DNA of 64,000 nt from Shinella pollutisoli (GCF_024609765.1 NZ_JANFDG010000010.1:1-64000); one strand, 5' to 3'; positions 25,672 to 34,317 are shown, counted from the first letter of the stretch. Program-made: numbers and translations. The notes: generated by a model from the letters alone, not told the origin.

Positions 25672-26598
25672 GTGACTGTCTATCTGCCCATCGCAGAGCT
25701 TTCGGTGAATATCTTCATCATCCTCGGCATGGGCGCGGCCGTCGGCTTCCTGTCCGGCATGTTCGGCGTGGGCGGCGGCTTCCTGATCACGCCGCTCCTC
25801 ATCTTCTACAACATCCCGCCGGTCGTCGCCGTGGCGACGGGCGCGAACCAGGTCGTCGCCTCCTCGATGTCCGGCGCGCTGTCGCATTTCCGGCGCGGCA
25901 CGCTCGACGTGAAGCTCGGCACGGTCCTGCTCCTGGGCGGCCTCCTGGGGGCGACCGCCGGCATCTGGCTGTTCTCGCTGCTGCGCCGGATCGGCCAGCT
26001 GGATCTCGTCATCTCGCTGCTCTACGTGGTGCTGCTCGGCACCGTCGGCACCCTGATGCTGCTCGAGAGCATCCGGGCGCTGAGGCGCGCGGCGAACAAC
26101 CAGCCGGTGTCGCTGCGCCGGCCCGGGCAGCACAACTGGGTGCACCGCCTGCCGCTCAAGATGCGCTTCAAGAAGTCGAAGATCTATCTGAGCGTCATTC
26201 CCGTGGTCGGGCTCGGCTTCTGCATCGGCGTGCTCACCTCGGTCATGGGCGTCGGCGGCGGCTTCATCATGGTGCCGGCGATGATCTACCTCCTGCGCAT
26301 CCCGACCAATGTCGTCGTCGGCACCTCGCTGTTCCAGATCATCTTCGTCACCGCCTACACGACGATCGTGCAGGCGACGGCCAATCATGCGGTCGACATC
26401 GTGCTCGCCTTCATCCTGATGGTGGCGGGCGTCATCGGCGCGCAATACGGCGTGCGCGTCGGCCAGAAGCTGCGCGGCGAGCAGTTGCGCGCGCTGCTGG
26501 CGCTGCTCGTGCTCGCCGTCGGCGTGCGCCTTGCCGTCGATCTCGTCGCCACGCCGAGCGACATCTATTCCGTGGTGAGCGAGGGGGTCTACCGATGA
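25672..26598 (+). CDS. TauE/SafE (TSUP) family sulfite/organosulfur transporter
   Basis: This 308-aa protein uses a GTG start at 25672 (VTVYLPIAELSVNIFIILGMG) with GGGG upstream. About eight membrane helices carry two internal repeats of the TSUP motif: GFLSGMFGVGGGFLITPLLIF near the start and GVLTSVMGVGGGFIMVPAMIYL in the second half. The family exports sulfite, sulfoacetate or related anions, or imports small organic anions. The following gene overlaps by four bases and encodes a TIGR02186-type protein, a conserved partner of this transporter in alphaproteobacteria. The exact substrate is not known. Confidence 0.88.
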   Translation: MTVYLPIAELSVNIFIILGMGAAVGFLSGMFGVGGGFLITPLLIFYNIPPVVAVATGANQVVASSMSGALSHFRRGTLDVKLGTVLLLGGLLGATAGIWLFSLLRRIGQLDLVISLLYVVLLGTVGTLMLLESIRALRRAANNQPVSLRRPGQHNWVHRLPLKMRFKKSKIYLSVIPVVGLGFCIGVLTSVMGVGGGFIMVPAMIYLLRIPTNVVVGTSLFQIIFVTAYTTIVQATANHAVDIVLAFILMVAGVIGAQYGVRVGQKLRGEQLRALLALLVLAVGVRLAVDLVATPSDIYSVVSEGVYR

Positions 26599-27389
26599 GG
26601 ATCCTCGTCCCCCTGCTGCTGGCCGCAAGCCTGCTCCTTCCCGCCGCCGCCCGCGCGCAGGAGGACACGCGCCCCGACTACCCGGAGAAGCTGGAGATCG
26701 GCATCTCCACCGACGAGATCGCCATCTCGTCCGATTTCCGCGGCGCGGACCTGACGATCTTCGGCGCCATCGAGGGCTACGATCCGGCGCTGCTCGCACA
26801 GGGCAAGTACGACATCGTCGTCGCGCTCGAAGGGCCGAAGGACGACGCGACGGTGCGCAAGAAGGAGCGTGTCTTCGGCATCTGGGTGAACCGCCGCTCG
26901 ATGACCTTCGAGCTGGTGCCGGAATCCTATTCGCTGTCGAGCACGCGCGACGTCGAGACCATCGCGCCGACGGCCGAGCTCAACGGCGTCGGCGTCGGCA
27001 TCCAGCATATCCGCCTGACGCCGACCGGCTATTTCGGCGACGGCTCCAACCTCACGGAGTTCCGCGAGGCCTTCAAGCGGCTGAAGGAAAGCGGCGGCTA
27101 CTACCAGCGCGATCCCGGCGGCGTGCAGTTCATCAGCGCGAGCCTGTTCAAGGCGACGGTGAAGCTGCCGGCGAGCGTGCCGAACGGCACCCATGTCGTG
27201 CGCGCCCACCTCTTCCGCGACGGCGTCTTCATCAGTGAGAAGGCGCTGCCGCTGCGCGTGTCCAAGACCGGCATCGAGCAGATGATCTCGAATGCCGCCT
27301 ACAACAATGCCTTCCCCTACGGCGTCTTCTCCGTGCTGCTCGCCGTGCTGACGGGCTGGCTCGCGAGCCTCGTCTTCCGCAAGGAGTAG
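26595..27389 (+). CDS. TIGR02186-type membrane-anchored protein, TSUP partner
   Basis: This 264-aa protein overlaps the transporter gene (ATGA). It has a cleavable signal (MRILVPLLLAASLLLPAAARAQ), a periplasmic beta-rich domain (EIGISTDEIAISSDFRGADLTIFGAIEG, GVQFISASLFKATVKLPASVPNGTHVVRAHLF) and one C-terminal membrane helix (YGVFSVLLAVLTGWLASLVFRKE). The family has no established reaction. Its constant pairing with TauE/SafE transporters suggests an accessory subunit on the periplasmic side. Confidence 0.82.
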   Translation: MRILVPLLLAASLLLPAAARAQEDTRPDYPEKLEIGISTDEIAISSDFRGADLTIFGAIEGYDPALLAQGKYDIVVALEGPKDDATVRKKERVFGIWVNRRSMTFELVPESYSLSSTRDVETIAPTAELNGVGVGIQHIRLTPTGYFGDGSNLTEFREAFKRLKESGGYYQRDPGGVQFISASLFKATVKLPASVPNGTHVVRAHLFRDGVFISEKALPLRVSKTGIEQMISNAAYNNAFPYGVFSVLLAVLTGWLASLVFRKE

Positions 27390-27444
27390 CCGGACGGCTT
27401 GACATTTCGGCCCGTCGCCGGTTGGGTGTTTCAATGAATCGCAC

Positions 27445-27547
27445 GCGTCCCCATATGCCCGCCACGGGCTTTTTCCGGGTGTCTCCCATCGCAGGAGGCT
27501 AGCCCCCGGTCGCGACGTGACGTCGGGATGCGGGGGGACGCATTTTT
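27445..27547 (+). ncRNA. candidate structured RNA or leader upstream of rnk-like gene
   Basis: GCGTCCCC (27445-27452) can pair with GGGGACGC (27534-27541), enclosing three smaller hairpins. An alternative structure pairs CCCCC (27503-27507) with the same G-run around the perfect stem CGACG-TGA-CGTCG. A T6 run (27543-27548) follows. TTGACA at 27399-27404 could be the -35 for a start near 27435. It may be a small RNA or an attenuator for the gene at 27634. No known riboswitch class is recognised. Confidence 0.35.
27457..27474 (+). terminator. intrinsic terminator of the TSUP operon
   Basis: Stem GCCCG (27457-27461), loop CCA, stem CGGGC (27465-27469), then TTTTT (27470-27474). It lies 68 bases after the upstream stop and has the classical form. 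Confidence 0.7.
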
Positions 27548-27633
27548 TCCACACATGAGCAAACGCGCGATGCGGCCGCCCGACGGTGCGCCGCCGCGCC
27601 GGCCGCACGGGCCAGACCGGAAGGTATTCGGAC

Positions 27634-28083
27634 ATGACCAACACGATAACCGCACCGCGCCGCAGGGGCGCCGACACGAAACCCCGCATCGTCATCAGCG
27701 ATGCCGACCACGGCCGGCTGATGCGCCTTGCCGATAGCCTCTACGACAACGCGCCGGAGCTTGCCGACGCGCTGATCGGCGAGTTGGAGCGCGCCACGGT
27801 CAAGCCCGCCGAGAAGGTGCCCGCGGACACGGTGCAGATGGGATCCGCCGTCGAATACGAGACGGGCGACGGCCAGAAGCGGCGCGTCATCCTCGTCTAT
27901 CCGAACGACGCGGAGATCTCGGCCGGCAAGGTGTCGATCCTCACGCCGATCGGCACGGCGCTGATCGGCCTTTCGCCCGGCCAGTCGATCGACTGGACGG
28001 CGCGGGACGGACGCGAGCATCGCCTGACCGTGCTCTCGGTCGAGCAGGGCGCCGCCGAGAGCAATCCCGGCAAAAGCGCGTAG
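27634..28083 (+). CDS. rnk: Rnk-type nucleoside diphosphate kinase regulator (GreA/GreB C-terminal family)
   Basis: This 149-aa protein starts at MTNTITAPRRRGADTKPRIVISDADHGRLMRLADSL. A short N-terminal helical region is followed by a GreA/B C-terminal FKBP-like fold (~60-140: VQMGSAVEYETGDGQKRRVILVYPNDAEISAGKVSILTPIGTALIGLSPGQSIDW). It lacks the long Gre coiled coil, which matches Rnk, an RNA-polymerase secondary-channel binding regulator. It follows the structured leader at 27445-27547 and may be controlled by it. Confidence 0.82.
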   Translation: MTNTITAPRRRGADTKPRIVISDADHGRLMRLADSLYDNAPELADALIGELERATVKPAEKVPADTVQMGSAVEYETGDGQKRRVILVYPNDAEISAGKVSILTPIGTALIGLSPGQSIDWTARDGREHRLTVLSVEQGAAESNPGKSA

Positions 28084-28087
28084 GGTT

Positions 28088-28122
28088 CGCGTCCGGAACT
28101 GCGGAAAGCCCTCCAGGACGCG
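28088..28122. terminator. inverted repeat between convergent rnk and hxlR genes
   Basis: CGCGTCC (28088-28094) pairs with GGACGCG (28116-28122) across a 21-nt loop. The left arm overlaps GCGTCCGGAACTGCG (28089-28103), which is identical to the right arm of the interspersed repeat at 54317-54361. It sits exactly between two convergent genes. Confidence 0.4.
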
Positions 28123-28611
28123 TCAACCGGCGGCGAGAGCCGCCTCGTAGGCCGCACGCAGTTCCGAGAAGACCGAGCGCGCCGGCCGCGGCGCGCCGAG
28201 ATGGATCGCCCGCAGTTCCTCCATGAAGGCTTCCCACATCTCTGGCCCGCCCCGTTCCAGGAGCTCCGCGCGGATCGACAGTTCGCGCGTGACCGGCAGG
28301 AAGCGCCGCCCCCAGGCACCCATCGCCGCGAAGACCGGCACGAGCGCGATCCCCATCTCGGTCAGGCTGTAGAGCGCCTTCTGCTTGTGGCTGGGATCGT
28401 CGTTCTTCGTGATCAGCCCTTCCTCCACCAGCCGCCGCAGCCGGTCGGCGAGGATGTTGGAGGCGATGCCTTCCTCGGATCTGGTCAAGAGCTCGCGGAA
28501 ATGGCGGCGGTTGCCGAACATCATGTCGCGCAGCACGATCAGGCTCCAGCGGTCGCCGAGCACTTCGAGCGTGAGATTGATCGGGCAGCCGGACCGGTGG
28601 ACGTCTTTCAT
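28123..28611 (-). CDS. HxlR-family transcriptional regulator
   Basis: This 162-aa protein starts at 28611 (MKDVHRSGCPINLTLEVLGDRWSLIVLRDMMFG), where GGAG stands six bases upstream. A longer frame to 28659-28662 would run through an operator-like repeat. The HxlR winged helix includes the conserved N-terminal Cys (RSGCPINL) and HFRELLTRSEEGIASNILADRLRRLVEEGLI. The Cys suggests redox or electrophile sensing, as in related regulators. It is divergent from a DHFR-family gene, with three related 10-mers in the shared promoter. Confidence 0.88.
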   Translation of the reverse strand: MKDVHRSGCPINLTLEVLGDRWSLIVLRDMMFGNRRHFRELLTRSEEGIASNILADRLRRLVEEGLITKNDDPSHKQKALYSLTEMGIALVPVFAAMGAWGRRFLPVTRELSIRAELLERGGPEMWEAFMEELRAIHLGAPRPARSVFSELRAAYEAALAAG

Positions 28612-28623
28612 CGCGAACTCCAA

Positions 28624-28685
28624 AACCGGTTGCGTTATAAAATCGGTCTTGCTATCCATCAACCGATTGCAATTCGCAACCGGTT
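28624..28685. promoter_or_regulatory. HxlR operator cluster in divergent promoter
   Basis: Three related 10-mers: AACCGGTTGC (28624-28633), AACCGATTGC (28661-28670) and its inverse GCAACCGGTT (28676-28685). The last two form a near-perfect dyad with a 5-nt spacer. They flank likely promoter sequences for both divergent genes. Confidence 0.6.
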
Positions 28686-28698
28686 ATGGGAGGCGGCG

Positions 28699-29250
28699 AT
28701 GGCATCGGTGATCGTCTGGAACCTCGTGAGCCTCGACGGCTTCTTCGAGGGCGAGGAGAAATGGGACCTCGGTTTCCACGAGAAGGCCTGGGGGCCGGAG
28801 CTCGAGGCGCTGAGCATCGAATTCGGCGGCAAGGCCGGCCTGCTCGTCTTCGGCCGCGTGACCTACGAGGGCATGAAGGCCTATTGGACGACGGCCGAGG
28901 ATGAGACCACGGTGAAGGCCTACATGAACGCCCTGCCGAAGCTCGTCGCCTCGCGCACGCTCGCCACCTCCGACTGGAACAATACGGAGGTCACGGCCGA
29001 TATCGAGGGCGAGCTCGCCCGGCGCAGGCAGGCGCTCGACAAGCCGATCTACGTCTTCGGCAGCGCGGAACTTGTCGACAGCCTCCTTGAGGCCGGGCTC
29101 GTCGACGAGATCATGCTCGCCGTCGTGCCGATCCGGCTCGGCCGCGGCACGCGCCTCTTCAAGGAGGGTTCGGGGGGCGATCTCCGCCTGCTCGAAAGCC
29201 GGCCGCTGTCGAACGGCACGGTCATCCTGCGCTATGCGCCCGAAGGCTAG
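28699..29250 (+). CDS. dihydrofolate reductase family protein (RibD C-terminal-like)
   Basis: This 183-aa protein starts at MASVIVWNLVSLDGFFEGEEKWDLGF, with GGGAGG six bases upstream. The RibD_C/DHFR fold is shown by GLLVFGRVTYEGM, LPKLVASRTLATSDWNNT, KPIYVFGSAELVDSLLEAGLVDEIMLAVVPIRLGRGTRLF. It is an NADPH-binding reductase of unknown substrate. It is a probable target of the divergent HxlR regulator. Its 3' end overlaps the convergent pdeM gene by four bases. Confidence 0.85.
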   Translation: MASVIVWNLVSLDGFFEGEEKWDLGFHEKAWGPELEALSIEFGGKAGLLVFGRVTYEGMKAYWTTAEDETTVKAYMNALPKLVASRTLATSDWNNTEVTADIEGELARRRQALDKPIYVFGSAELVDSLLEAGLVDEIMLAVVPIRLGRGTRLFKEGSGGDLRLLESRPLSNGTVILRYAPEG

Positions 29251-29972
29251 CCGAGGAGATTGGCGAAGCGGACGGAATAGATCCGGTCGCGCCCCAGCAT
29301 GTGGGCGACGAGGCTCTGGCGGTCGAACAGGCCGGCCATCGCCTTGTGGCGGAGATCCAGCCCGCCGCTCATCAGGCCGAAGGCCGGCATCAGCAGCCGG
29401 TTGCCGTCGGTCGCGAAACAGGCCCGGCGCACCGCCTTCTCGCGCCGCACGACGGTCGCCGCGGGATGCAGGTGCCCCGCGATCTCGCCTGCGGGAGAGA
29501 GGAGCGACGGCTCGTGGCGGAAGGCGAGGCCGGCATAGTGCAGCTCGTCCGCCGACTGGCCCGGCAGGTCCACGGTGCCGTCCGGATCGTGGTTGCCGTT
29601 GATCCAGATCCAGTCGCGCCCGCGCGCCATCGCCGCAATCCGCGCGCGGAAGACGTCCGGCAGGTGGGCGGAGCCGACGCGGTCGTGGAAATTGTCGCCG
29701 AGGCTGACGACGATCGCCGGGTCGTGCCGGGCGATCACCGCCTCCAGCACCTTCAGCGTCGCGAGCGTGTCGTAGGGCGGCAGCATCATGCCGCGCCGGG
29801 CAAAGGCGGCGCCCTTCTCCAGATGCAGGTCCGAGACGACGAGCAGGCGCGTCTCCGGCAGGAAGAGCGCGCCGAGCGGGTCGCACACGACCTCGACGCC
29901 GGCGACGACCGTGCGCGCCGAGACCGCGCCGAAATCCTGGATGTCCGCTGCCGCCAGCGCAAGCCTCTGCAT
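29247..29972 (-). CDS. pdeM: ligase-associated DNA damage response endonuclease PdeM
   Basis: This 241-aa metallophosphoesterase has motifs SDLHLEKG, GDNFHD, GNHDPDG and GHLHP in the canonical order, forming the two-metal site. The RLLVVSDLHLEKGAAFARRG opening is characteristic of PdeM. It is encoded eight bases downstream of the DEXH helicase, the standard arrangement for this repair module, whose other members are an ATP-dependent DNA ligase and an exonuclease-like protein. Neither of those is in this window. Confidence 0.88.
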   Translation of the reverse strand: MQRLALAAADIQDFGAVSARTVVAGVEVVCDPLGALFLPETRLLVVSDLHLEKGAAFARRGMMLPPYDTLATLKVLEAVIARHDPAIVVSLGDNFHDRVGSAHLPDVFRARIAAMARGRDWIWINGNHDPDGTVDLPGQSADELHYAGLAFRHEPSLLSPAGEIAGHLHPAATVVRREKAVRRACFATDGNRLLMPAFGLMSGGLDLRHKAMAGLFDRQSLVAHMLGRDRIYSVRFANLLG

Positions 29973-29980
29973 ATGAAATC

Positions 29981-32512
29981 CTAAGTCCGATCCGCGCCCA
30001 TCGCCTCGGCGATCAGGTCATCCGCCGCTTCCGCGAGCAGGACGTCCTGCGCCTCGCCCGCCACCGGCTCCCTGCCGATCTCCAGCATGATCGGCACGGC
30101 GAGCGGCGAGATGCGGTCGAGCCGCCGATGGCTGATATGGCCTCTGATTCGCGCCAGCATATCGCCCAATCGCTGAATATCCAAAAGCCCCGCCGCCGCG
30201 TCGTTGCGCGTGGCCTCCAGGAGGATGTGGTCCGGCTCGTGGCTGCGCAGCACGTCGTAGATGAGGTCGGCGGAGACCGTGACCTGCCGCCCCGTCTTCT
30301 CCTTGCCGGGATGGCGCTGCTCGATGAGCCCGGCGATCACGGCGCAATTGCGGAAGGTGCGCTTCAGCATGAAGCTCTCGTCGAGCCAGGCCTCGAGGTC
30401 GTCGCCGAGCATGTCCTCGTCGAAGAGGTCGGCAAGCGACGGGCGCTCGACCGTGAAGGCGTGGCCGAGGTCGTCCAGCGCCCAGACGGCGAGCGAATAG
30501 TCCGTCGCCACGAAGCCGAGCGGCCGGCGTCCGGCCCGCTCGAGCCGGCGCGTGAGCAGCATGCCGAGCGTCTGGTGCGCGAGCCGCCCCTCGAAGGGAT
30601 AGGCGACCATGTAGTGCCGGCTGCCGCGCGGAAAGGTCTCGATCAAAAGCTCGTCGCGCTTCGGCAGCGTCGAGACGTCGCGTTGCAGGGCCAGCCAGTC
30701 GCGCACCTGGTCCGGCAGCGCGCTCCAGCGGGCGGGATCGTCCAGCATGGCGCGTACGCCCTCGGCGAGATAGGTCGAGAGCGGGAACTTGCCGCCGGCA
30801 TAGGCCGGCACCTTCGGGTCGAGCGAGAAGGCCTGGGAGACGAGGCATTCGTTCTCGCGGATGCCCTCGAAGCGCAGCACCTTGCCGGAGAAGAGGAACG
30901 TGTCGCCGGGCGACAGCATCTCCAGGAAATATTCCTCGACCTTGCCGAGCGACGCGCCGCCACGCCCGATGGCCCCCCTGGCGCCGCGCTTGACCATGCG
31001 CACGTTCAGCATCGGCATCTCGACGATGGTGCCGAGGTTGAGGCGGTACTGCTGGGCGACCTGCGGGTTGGAGACGCGCCACAGCCCCTCCGGCGTGCGG
31101 CGGATGCGGGCATAGCGCTCGTAGGTCTTCAGCGCATAGCCGCCGGTCGCGACGAATTCGACGATGCGGCGGAATTTTTCACGCGGCAGCCCGGTGTAGG
31201 GAGAGGCGGAGGTGATTTCGGCGAAGAGCGCGTCCTCGTCGAAGGGCGCGGCGCACGCCATGCCGAGCACGTGCTGGGCGAGCACGTCGAGCGCGCCCTC
31301 GCCGACCGGCGGCGTGTCCTGCGCGCCGACATAGTTGGCGTCGAGCGCGGCCTGGCACTCCATCACCTCGAAGCGGTTGGCGGGCACGAGGATCGCCCGG
31401 CTCGGCTCGTCCATGCGGTGGTTGGCGCGGCCGATCCGCTGGGCCAGCCGCGAGGCCCCCTTCGGCGCGCCGACATGGATGACGAGGTCGACGTCGCCCC
31501 AGTCGATGCCGAGATCGAGCGTCGAGGTGGCGACGACGGCGCGAAGCCTGCTCTCCGCCATCGCCGCCTCCACCCTGCGCCGCTGGGCGACGTCGAGCGA
31601 GCCGTGGTGCAAGGCGATCGGCAGCGTGTCCTCGTTGATGTTCCACAGTTCCTGGAACAGGATCTCCGCCTGGCTGCGGGTGTTGACGAAGAGCAGCGCC
31701 GTCCTGTGCGCCTTGATCGCCTCGTAGACCTCCGGCATGGCGTATTTCGCCGAATGGCCGGACCAGGGCACGCGCTCCTCGCTCTTCAGGATGGTGATGA
31801 TCGGCTTCGCCCCGCCCGGCGCGGTGACGAGGCCGGCGTGGTTCTCCTCTCCCGGCCGCTGCTCGACCAGCCAGCGGCGCAGGTCCATCGGCTCGGCGAC
31901 GGTGGCGGACAGGCCGATGGTGCGAAGATCCGGTGCGAGCCGCCGCAGCCGCGCAAGCCCGAGCGAGAGCAGGTGGCCGCGCTTCGAGGTGACGAGCGAA
32001 TGCAGCTCGTCGAAGATCACGTATCTCAGGTCCTTGAAGAAGCGCTGAGCCTCGCCGTTGGCGATCAGGAGCGCCACCTGCTCTGGCGTCGTCAGCAGGA
32101 TGTCGGGCGGGTTCAGCCGCTGGCGCTGGCGTTTCGCCTGCGGCGTGTCGCCGGTGCGCGTCTCGACGGTGATCGGGAGATCCATCTCCGAGACGGGCTT
32201 CATCAGGTTGCGCTCGATGTCGACGGCGAGTGCCTTCAGCGGCGAGACGTAGAGCGTATGGATGCCCGTGAAGGCCGAACCGGGCGGGATCCTGCCGCGG
32301 CCCGCCAGATCGGTCAGCGCCGGCAGGAAGCCCGCGAGCGTCTTGCCCGCGCCGGTGGGAGCGATCAGCAGCAGGCTCTCGCCGGCCGAGGCGCGGGCGA
32401 GCAGCTCCATCTGGTGCGCGCGGGGCTCCCAGCCCTTTTCGGCGAACCAGCCGGAAAAGGGTGCGGGGAGGAGCGCGGGGCCGGTTGCGGAATCGGTGCG
32501 TTTCACGCCCAT
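29981..32512 (-). CDS. ligase-associated DNA damage response DEXH-box helicase
   Basis: This 843-aa superfamily-2 helicase of the Lhr type starts at MGVKRTDSATGPALLP. Walker A is in LLIAPTGAGKTLAGFLPAL, motif II in YVIFDELHSLVTSKRGHLL, motif III in GLSATVAE, and motif VI in LAQRIGRANHRMDEPSR. A DEAD/H-associated winged-helix and C-terminal domain occupy residues ~430-843. It is a 3'-5' helicase acting in repair with PdeM. The expected third and fourth partners of the system, ligase and exonuclease, are not nearby. Confidence 0.9.
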   Translation of the reverse strand: MGVKRTDSATGPALLPAPFSGWFAEKGWEPRAHQMELLARASAGESLLLIAPTGAGKTLAGFLPALTDLAGRGRIPPGSAFTGIHTLYVSPLKALAVDIERNLMKPVSEMDLPITVETRTGDTPQAKRQRQRLNPPDILLTTPEQVALLIANGEAQRFFKDLRYVIFDELHSLVTSKRGHLLSLGLARLRRLAPDLRTIGLSATVAEPMDLRRWLVEQRPGEENHAGLVTAPGGAKPIITILKSEERVPWSGHSAKYAMPEVYEAIKAHRTALLFVNTRSQAEILFQELWNINEDTLPIALHHGSLDVAQRRRVEAAMAESRLRAVVATSTLDLGIDWGDVDLVIHVGAPKGASRLAQRIGRANHRMDEPSRAILVPANRFEVMECQAALDANYVGAQDTPPVGEGALDVLAQHVLGMACAAPFDEDALFAEITSASPYTGLPREKFRRIVEFVATGGYALKTYERYARIRRTPEGLWRVSNPQVAQQYRLNLGTIVEMPMLNVRMVKRGARGAIGRGGASLGKVEEYFLEMLSPGDTFLFSGKVLRFEGIRENECLVSQAFSLDPKVPAYAGGKFPLSTYLAEGVRAMLDDPARWSALPDQVRDWLALQRDVSTLPKRDELLIETFPRGSRHYMVAYPFEGRLAHQTLGMLLTRRLERAGRRPLGFVATDYSLAVWALDDLGHAFTVERPSLADLFDEDMLGDDLEAWLDESFMLKRTFRNCAVIAGLIEQRHPGKEKTGRQVTVSADLIYDVLRSHEPDHILLEATRNDAAAGLLDIQRLGDMLARIRGHISHRRLDRISPLAVPIMLEIGREPVAGEAQDVLLAEAADDLIAEAMGADRT

Positions 32513-32561
32513 AAGCTAGTGATCGCCGGGCGAATGGGAAGCGGCGGGCGGAAAAAATGCC

Positions 32562-33197
32562 TCACATGGCGATGTAGCGGTCGGAGCGGTGGTTGATCGT
32601 CAGGAACAGGTTCAGCACCACCGCGCCGGCGACCGAGCAGAGCACGATGAAGGGCGAGGCGACGGCGAAGGCGCCGACGAGCACCACGAGGTCGAAGGCG
32701 AGCTGCACGAGCCCCGCCCGCCAGCCGAACCGGTCCTGCAGGTAGACGGCGAGGATGCCGACGCCGCCGAGGCTCGCGCGGTGCCGGTAGAGCCCGAGCA
32801 GGCCGAAGCCGAGCAGGATGCCGGCGAGCACCGCCGTCCACAAGGGCCGGATCGCGTCGATGGCGATGAAATGCGGCAGCGCCTCGGTGATGAGCGAGGT
32901 GAGCCCGACGGCGATGAAGGTCTTGACCGTGAAGGCCCTGCCGAGCCGCCTGAGCGACAGGAGATAGAAGGGCAGGTTCACGACCGTGTAGAACAGGCCG
33001 AAGCTCACGCCGGTGAGATAATGCAGCACGAAGGCGATGCCCGCCGTGCCGCTCGCCACCAGCCCGGCGCTGCCCATCAGCGAGAGCCCGAGTGCGGCGA
33101 TCATGCTGGAGGCGAAGATGCCCTGCGCGTCCTCCAGCGGCGTGTGCCGCGTCGCGGCGGTGTTCCAGAAGCCGAAACGCCGCTTTTCCTCGCCCAT
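32562..33197 (-). CDS. YitT family membrane protein
   Basis: This 211-aa protein has about five to six membrane helices in a YitT membrane domain: LGLSLMGSAGLVASGTAGIAFVLHYLTG, FTVVNLPFYLLSLRRLG-type segments and a conserved GGVGILAVYLQDRFGWRAGLVQLAFD. It is a single-domain version that lacks the C-terminal DUF2179 of many bacterial homologues. Its transport role is unknown. It starts 29 bases before the convergent methyltransferase 3' end and may be transcribed with it. Confidence 0.85.
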   Translation of the reverse strand: MGEEKRRFGFWNTAATRHTPLEDAQGIFASSMIAALGLSLMGSAGLVASGTAGIAFVLHYLTGVSFGLFYTVVNLPFYLLSLRRLGRAFTVKTFIAVGLTSLITEALPHFIAIDAIRPLWTAVLAGILLGFGLLGLYRHRASLGGVGILAVYLQDRFGWRAGLVQLAFDLVVLVGAFAVASPFIVLCSVAGAVVLNLFLTINHRSDRYIAM

Positions 33198-33226
33198 GAC
33201 CGTTCTCCGCCGTGATCCGGGTTCCG

Positions 33227-34174
33227 TTATACCGCGCCGCGGCGGGCGAGGAAGAGCAGGCCGTGCACCGGCGCGCCGGCATCCATGCGGATTGTTTCGC
33301 GCGTGACCGCGACGATCGCGAACCCGGCTTCCGCGGCACGGCGGCGCATGAAGATCTCCGGATGCGCATAGCGCAGCGACGGACGCAGCACCGGCGCATC
33401 GCCCTCGCCGCCGTCCTCCACGGAGAAGGCGAAGAGGCCGCCGGGACGCGTGAGCCGCGCGACGCTCGGGAAGACCTCGGCGAGGTCGCCGAGATACATC
33501 AGCACGTCGGCGGCAGCGACGAGATCGGCGCGGCCTTCCGGCATGACCTCGTCGAAAAGGCCGCTTTCGGCGGCGGGGCGGGAGAGGTCGGCCCGGGCGA
33601 GATGGTCGTAGACGCCCTTTTCCGCCGCCCTGGCCAGCATGTTGGCGGAAAGGTCGAAGCCTTCGAGGCGGCCGGCACGGGGACGGATCGCGGCGCCGAA
33701 GAGGCCGGTGCCGCAGCCGAGGTCGGCCACGACGGGAAATCGTGCGTCGGGGCCGGAATGGTCGAGGATGAGGGCGGTGAGCTTTTCGGGGACGCTGTAG
33801 GCGAGGCGTTCCACCAGGGCGGTCTCGAAGCGGGCGGCATAGTCGTCGAAGAGCCGCTCCACGTAGCGGGCCGGCGGGGCGGCCGGGGTCTTGGCGGCGC
33901 CGAGCAGAGCGAGTTTCAGCCCGGCGCCGAAGACATCCGTGGGGTCGAGCCCCAGCACCGTCTCCAGTGCGGCGATGGCCGCCTCCTTGCGGCCCGATTT
34001 CTCGGCATATTCGGCGAGCCGGAACCAGCCGGCGGCCCAGTCCGGCGCCTGTTCGAGCGCCTGCTCCATCAGTTCGGCGGCCTCGGCGAAATCGCCCGCC
34101 TCCGCCAGAAGGCGGGCGTAGGTCGCGCGGCGATCCGCAACGAGGTCGCCCGAGGAAAAGAGATGTTTGGCCAT
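33227..34174 (-). CDS. TPR-containing class I SAM-dependent methyltransferase
   Basis: This 315-aa protein starts at 34174 (MAKHLFSSGDLVADRRATYARLLAEAGDF). Residues ~15-85 hold about two TPR units (AEAAELMEQALEQAPDWAAGWFRLAEYAEKSGRKEAAIAALETVL). A methyltransferase domain follows with motif I VVADLGCGTGLFGAAIR, motif II LEGFDLSANMLARAAEKGVYD and ADLVAAADVLMYLGD. This is the fused TPR-methyltransferase common in rhizobia, and the substrate is unknown. Confidence 0.85.
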   Translation of the reverse strand: MAKHLFSSGDLVADRRATYARLLAEAGDFAEAAELMEQALEQAPDWAAGWFRLAEYAEKSGRKEAAIAALETVLGLDPTDVFGAGLKLALLGAAKTPAAPPARYVERLFDDYAARFETALVERLAYSVPEKLTALILDHSGPDARFPVVADLGCGTGLFGAAIRPRAGRLEGFDLSANMLARAAEKGVYDHLARADLSRPAAESGLFDEVMPEGRADLVAAADVLMYLGDLAEVFPSVARLTRPGGLFAFSVEDGGEGDAPVLRPSLRYAHPEIFMRRRAAEAGFAIVAVTRETIRMDAGAPVHGLLFLARRGAV

Positions 34175-34317
34175 GTATGAGGGTGCCGGAGCCGTGAAAC
34201 GCGCGGATAATTTTTCAGGACGCGGTAAAATACAAGCGTTTTTTTGAAAAGGCTTCAGTTCTGCCTCCTTCGCTTGCCGCAAGACGGCACGCGCACTATC
34301 AGGAGGCAAGGCAAACC

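Noticed and set aside
27481-27541. Possible 4.5S/SRP RNA
   Set aside because: The GGAAGGxAGCA tetraloop region that defines the SRP RNA Alu-less form is absent.
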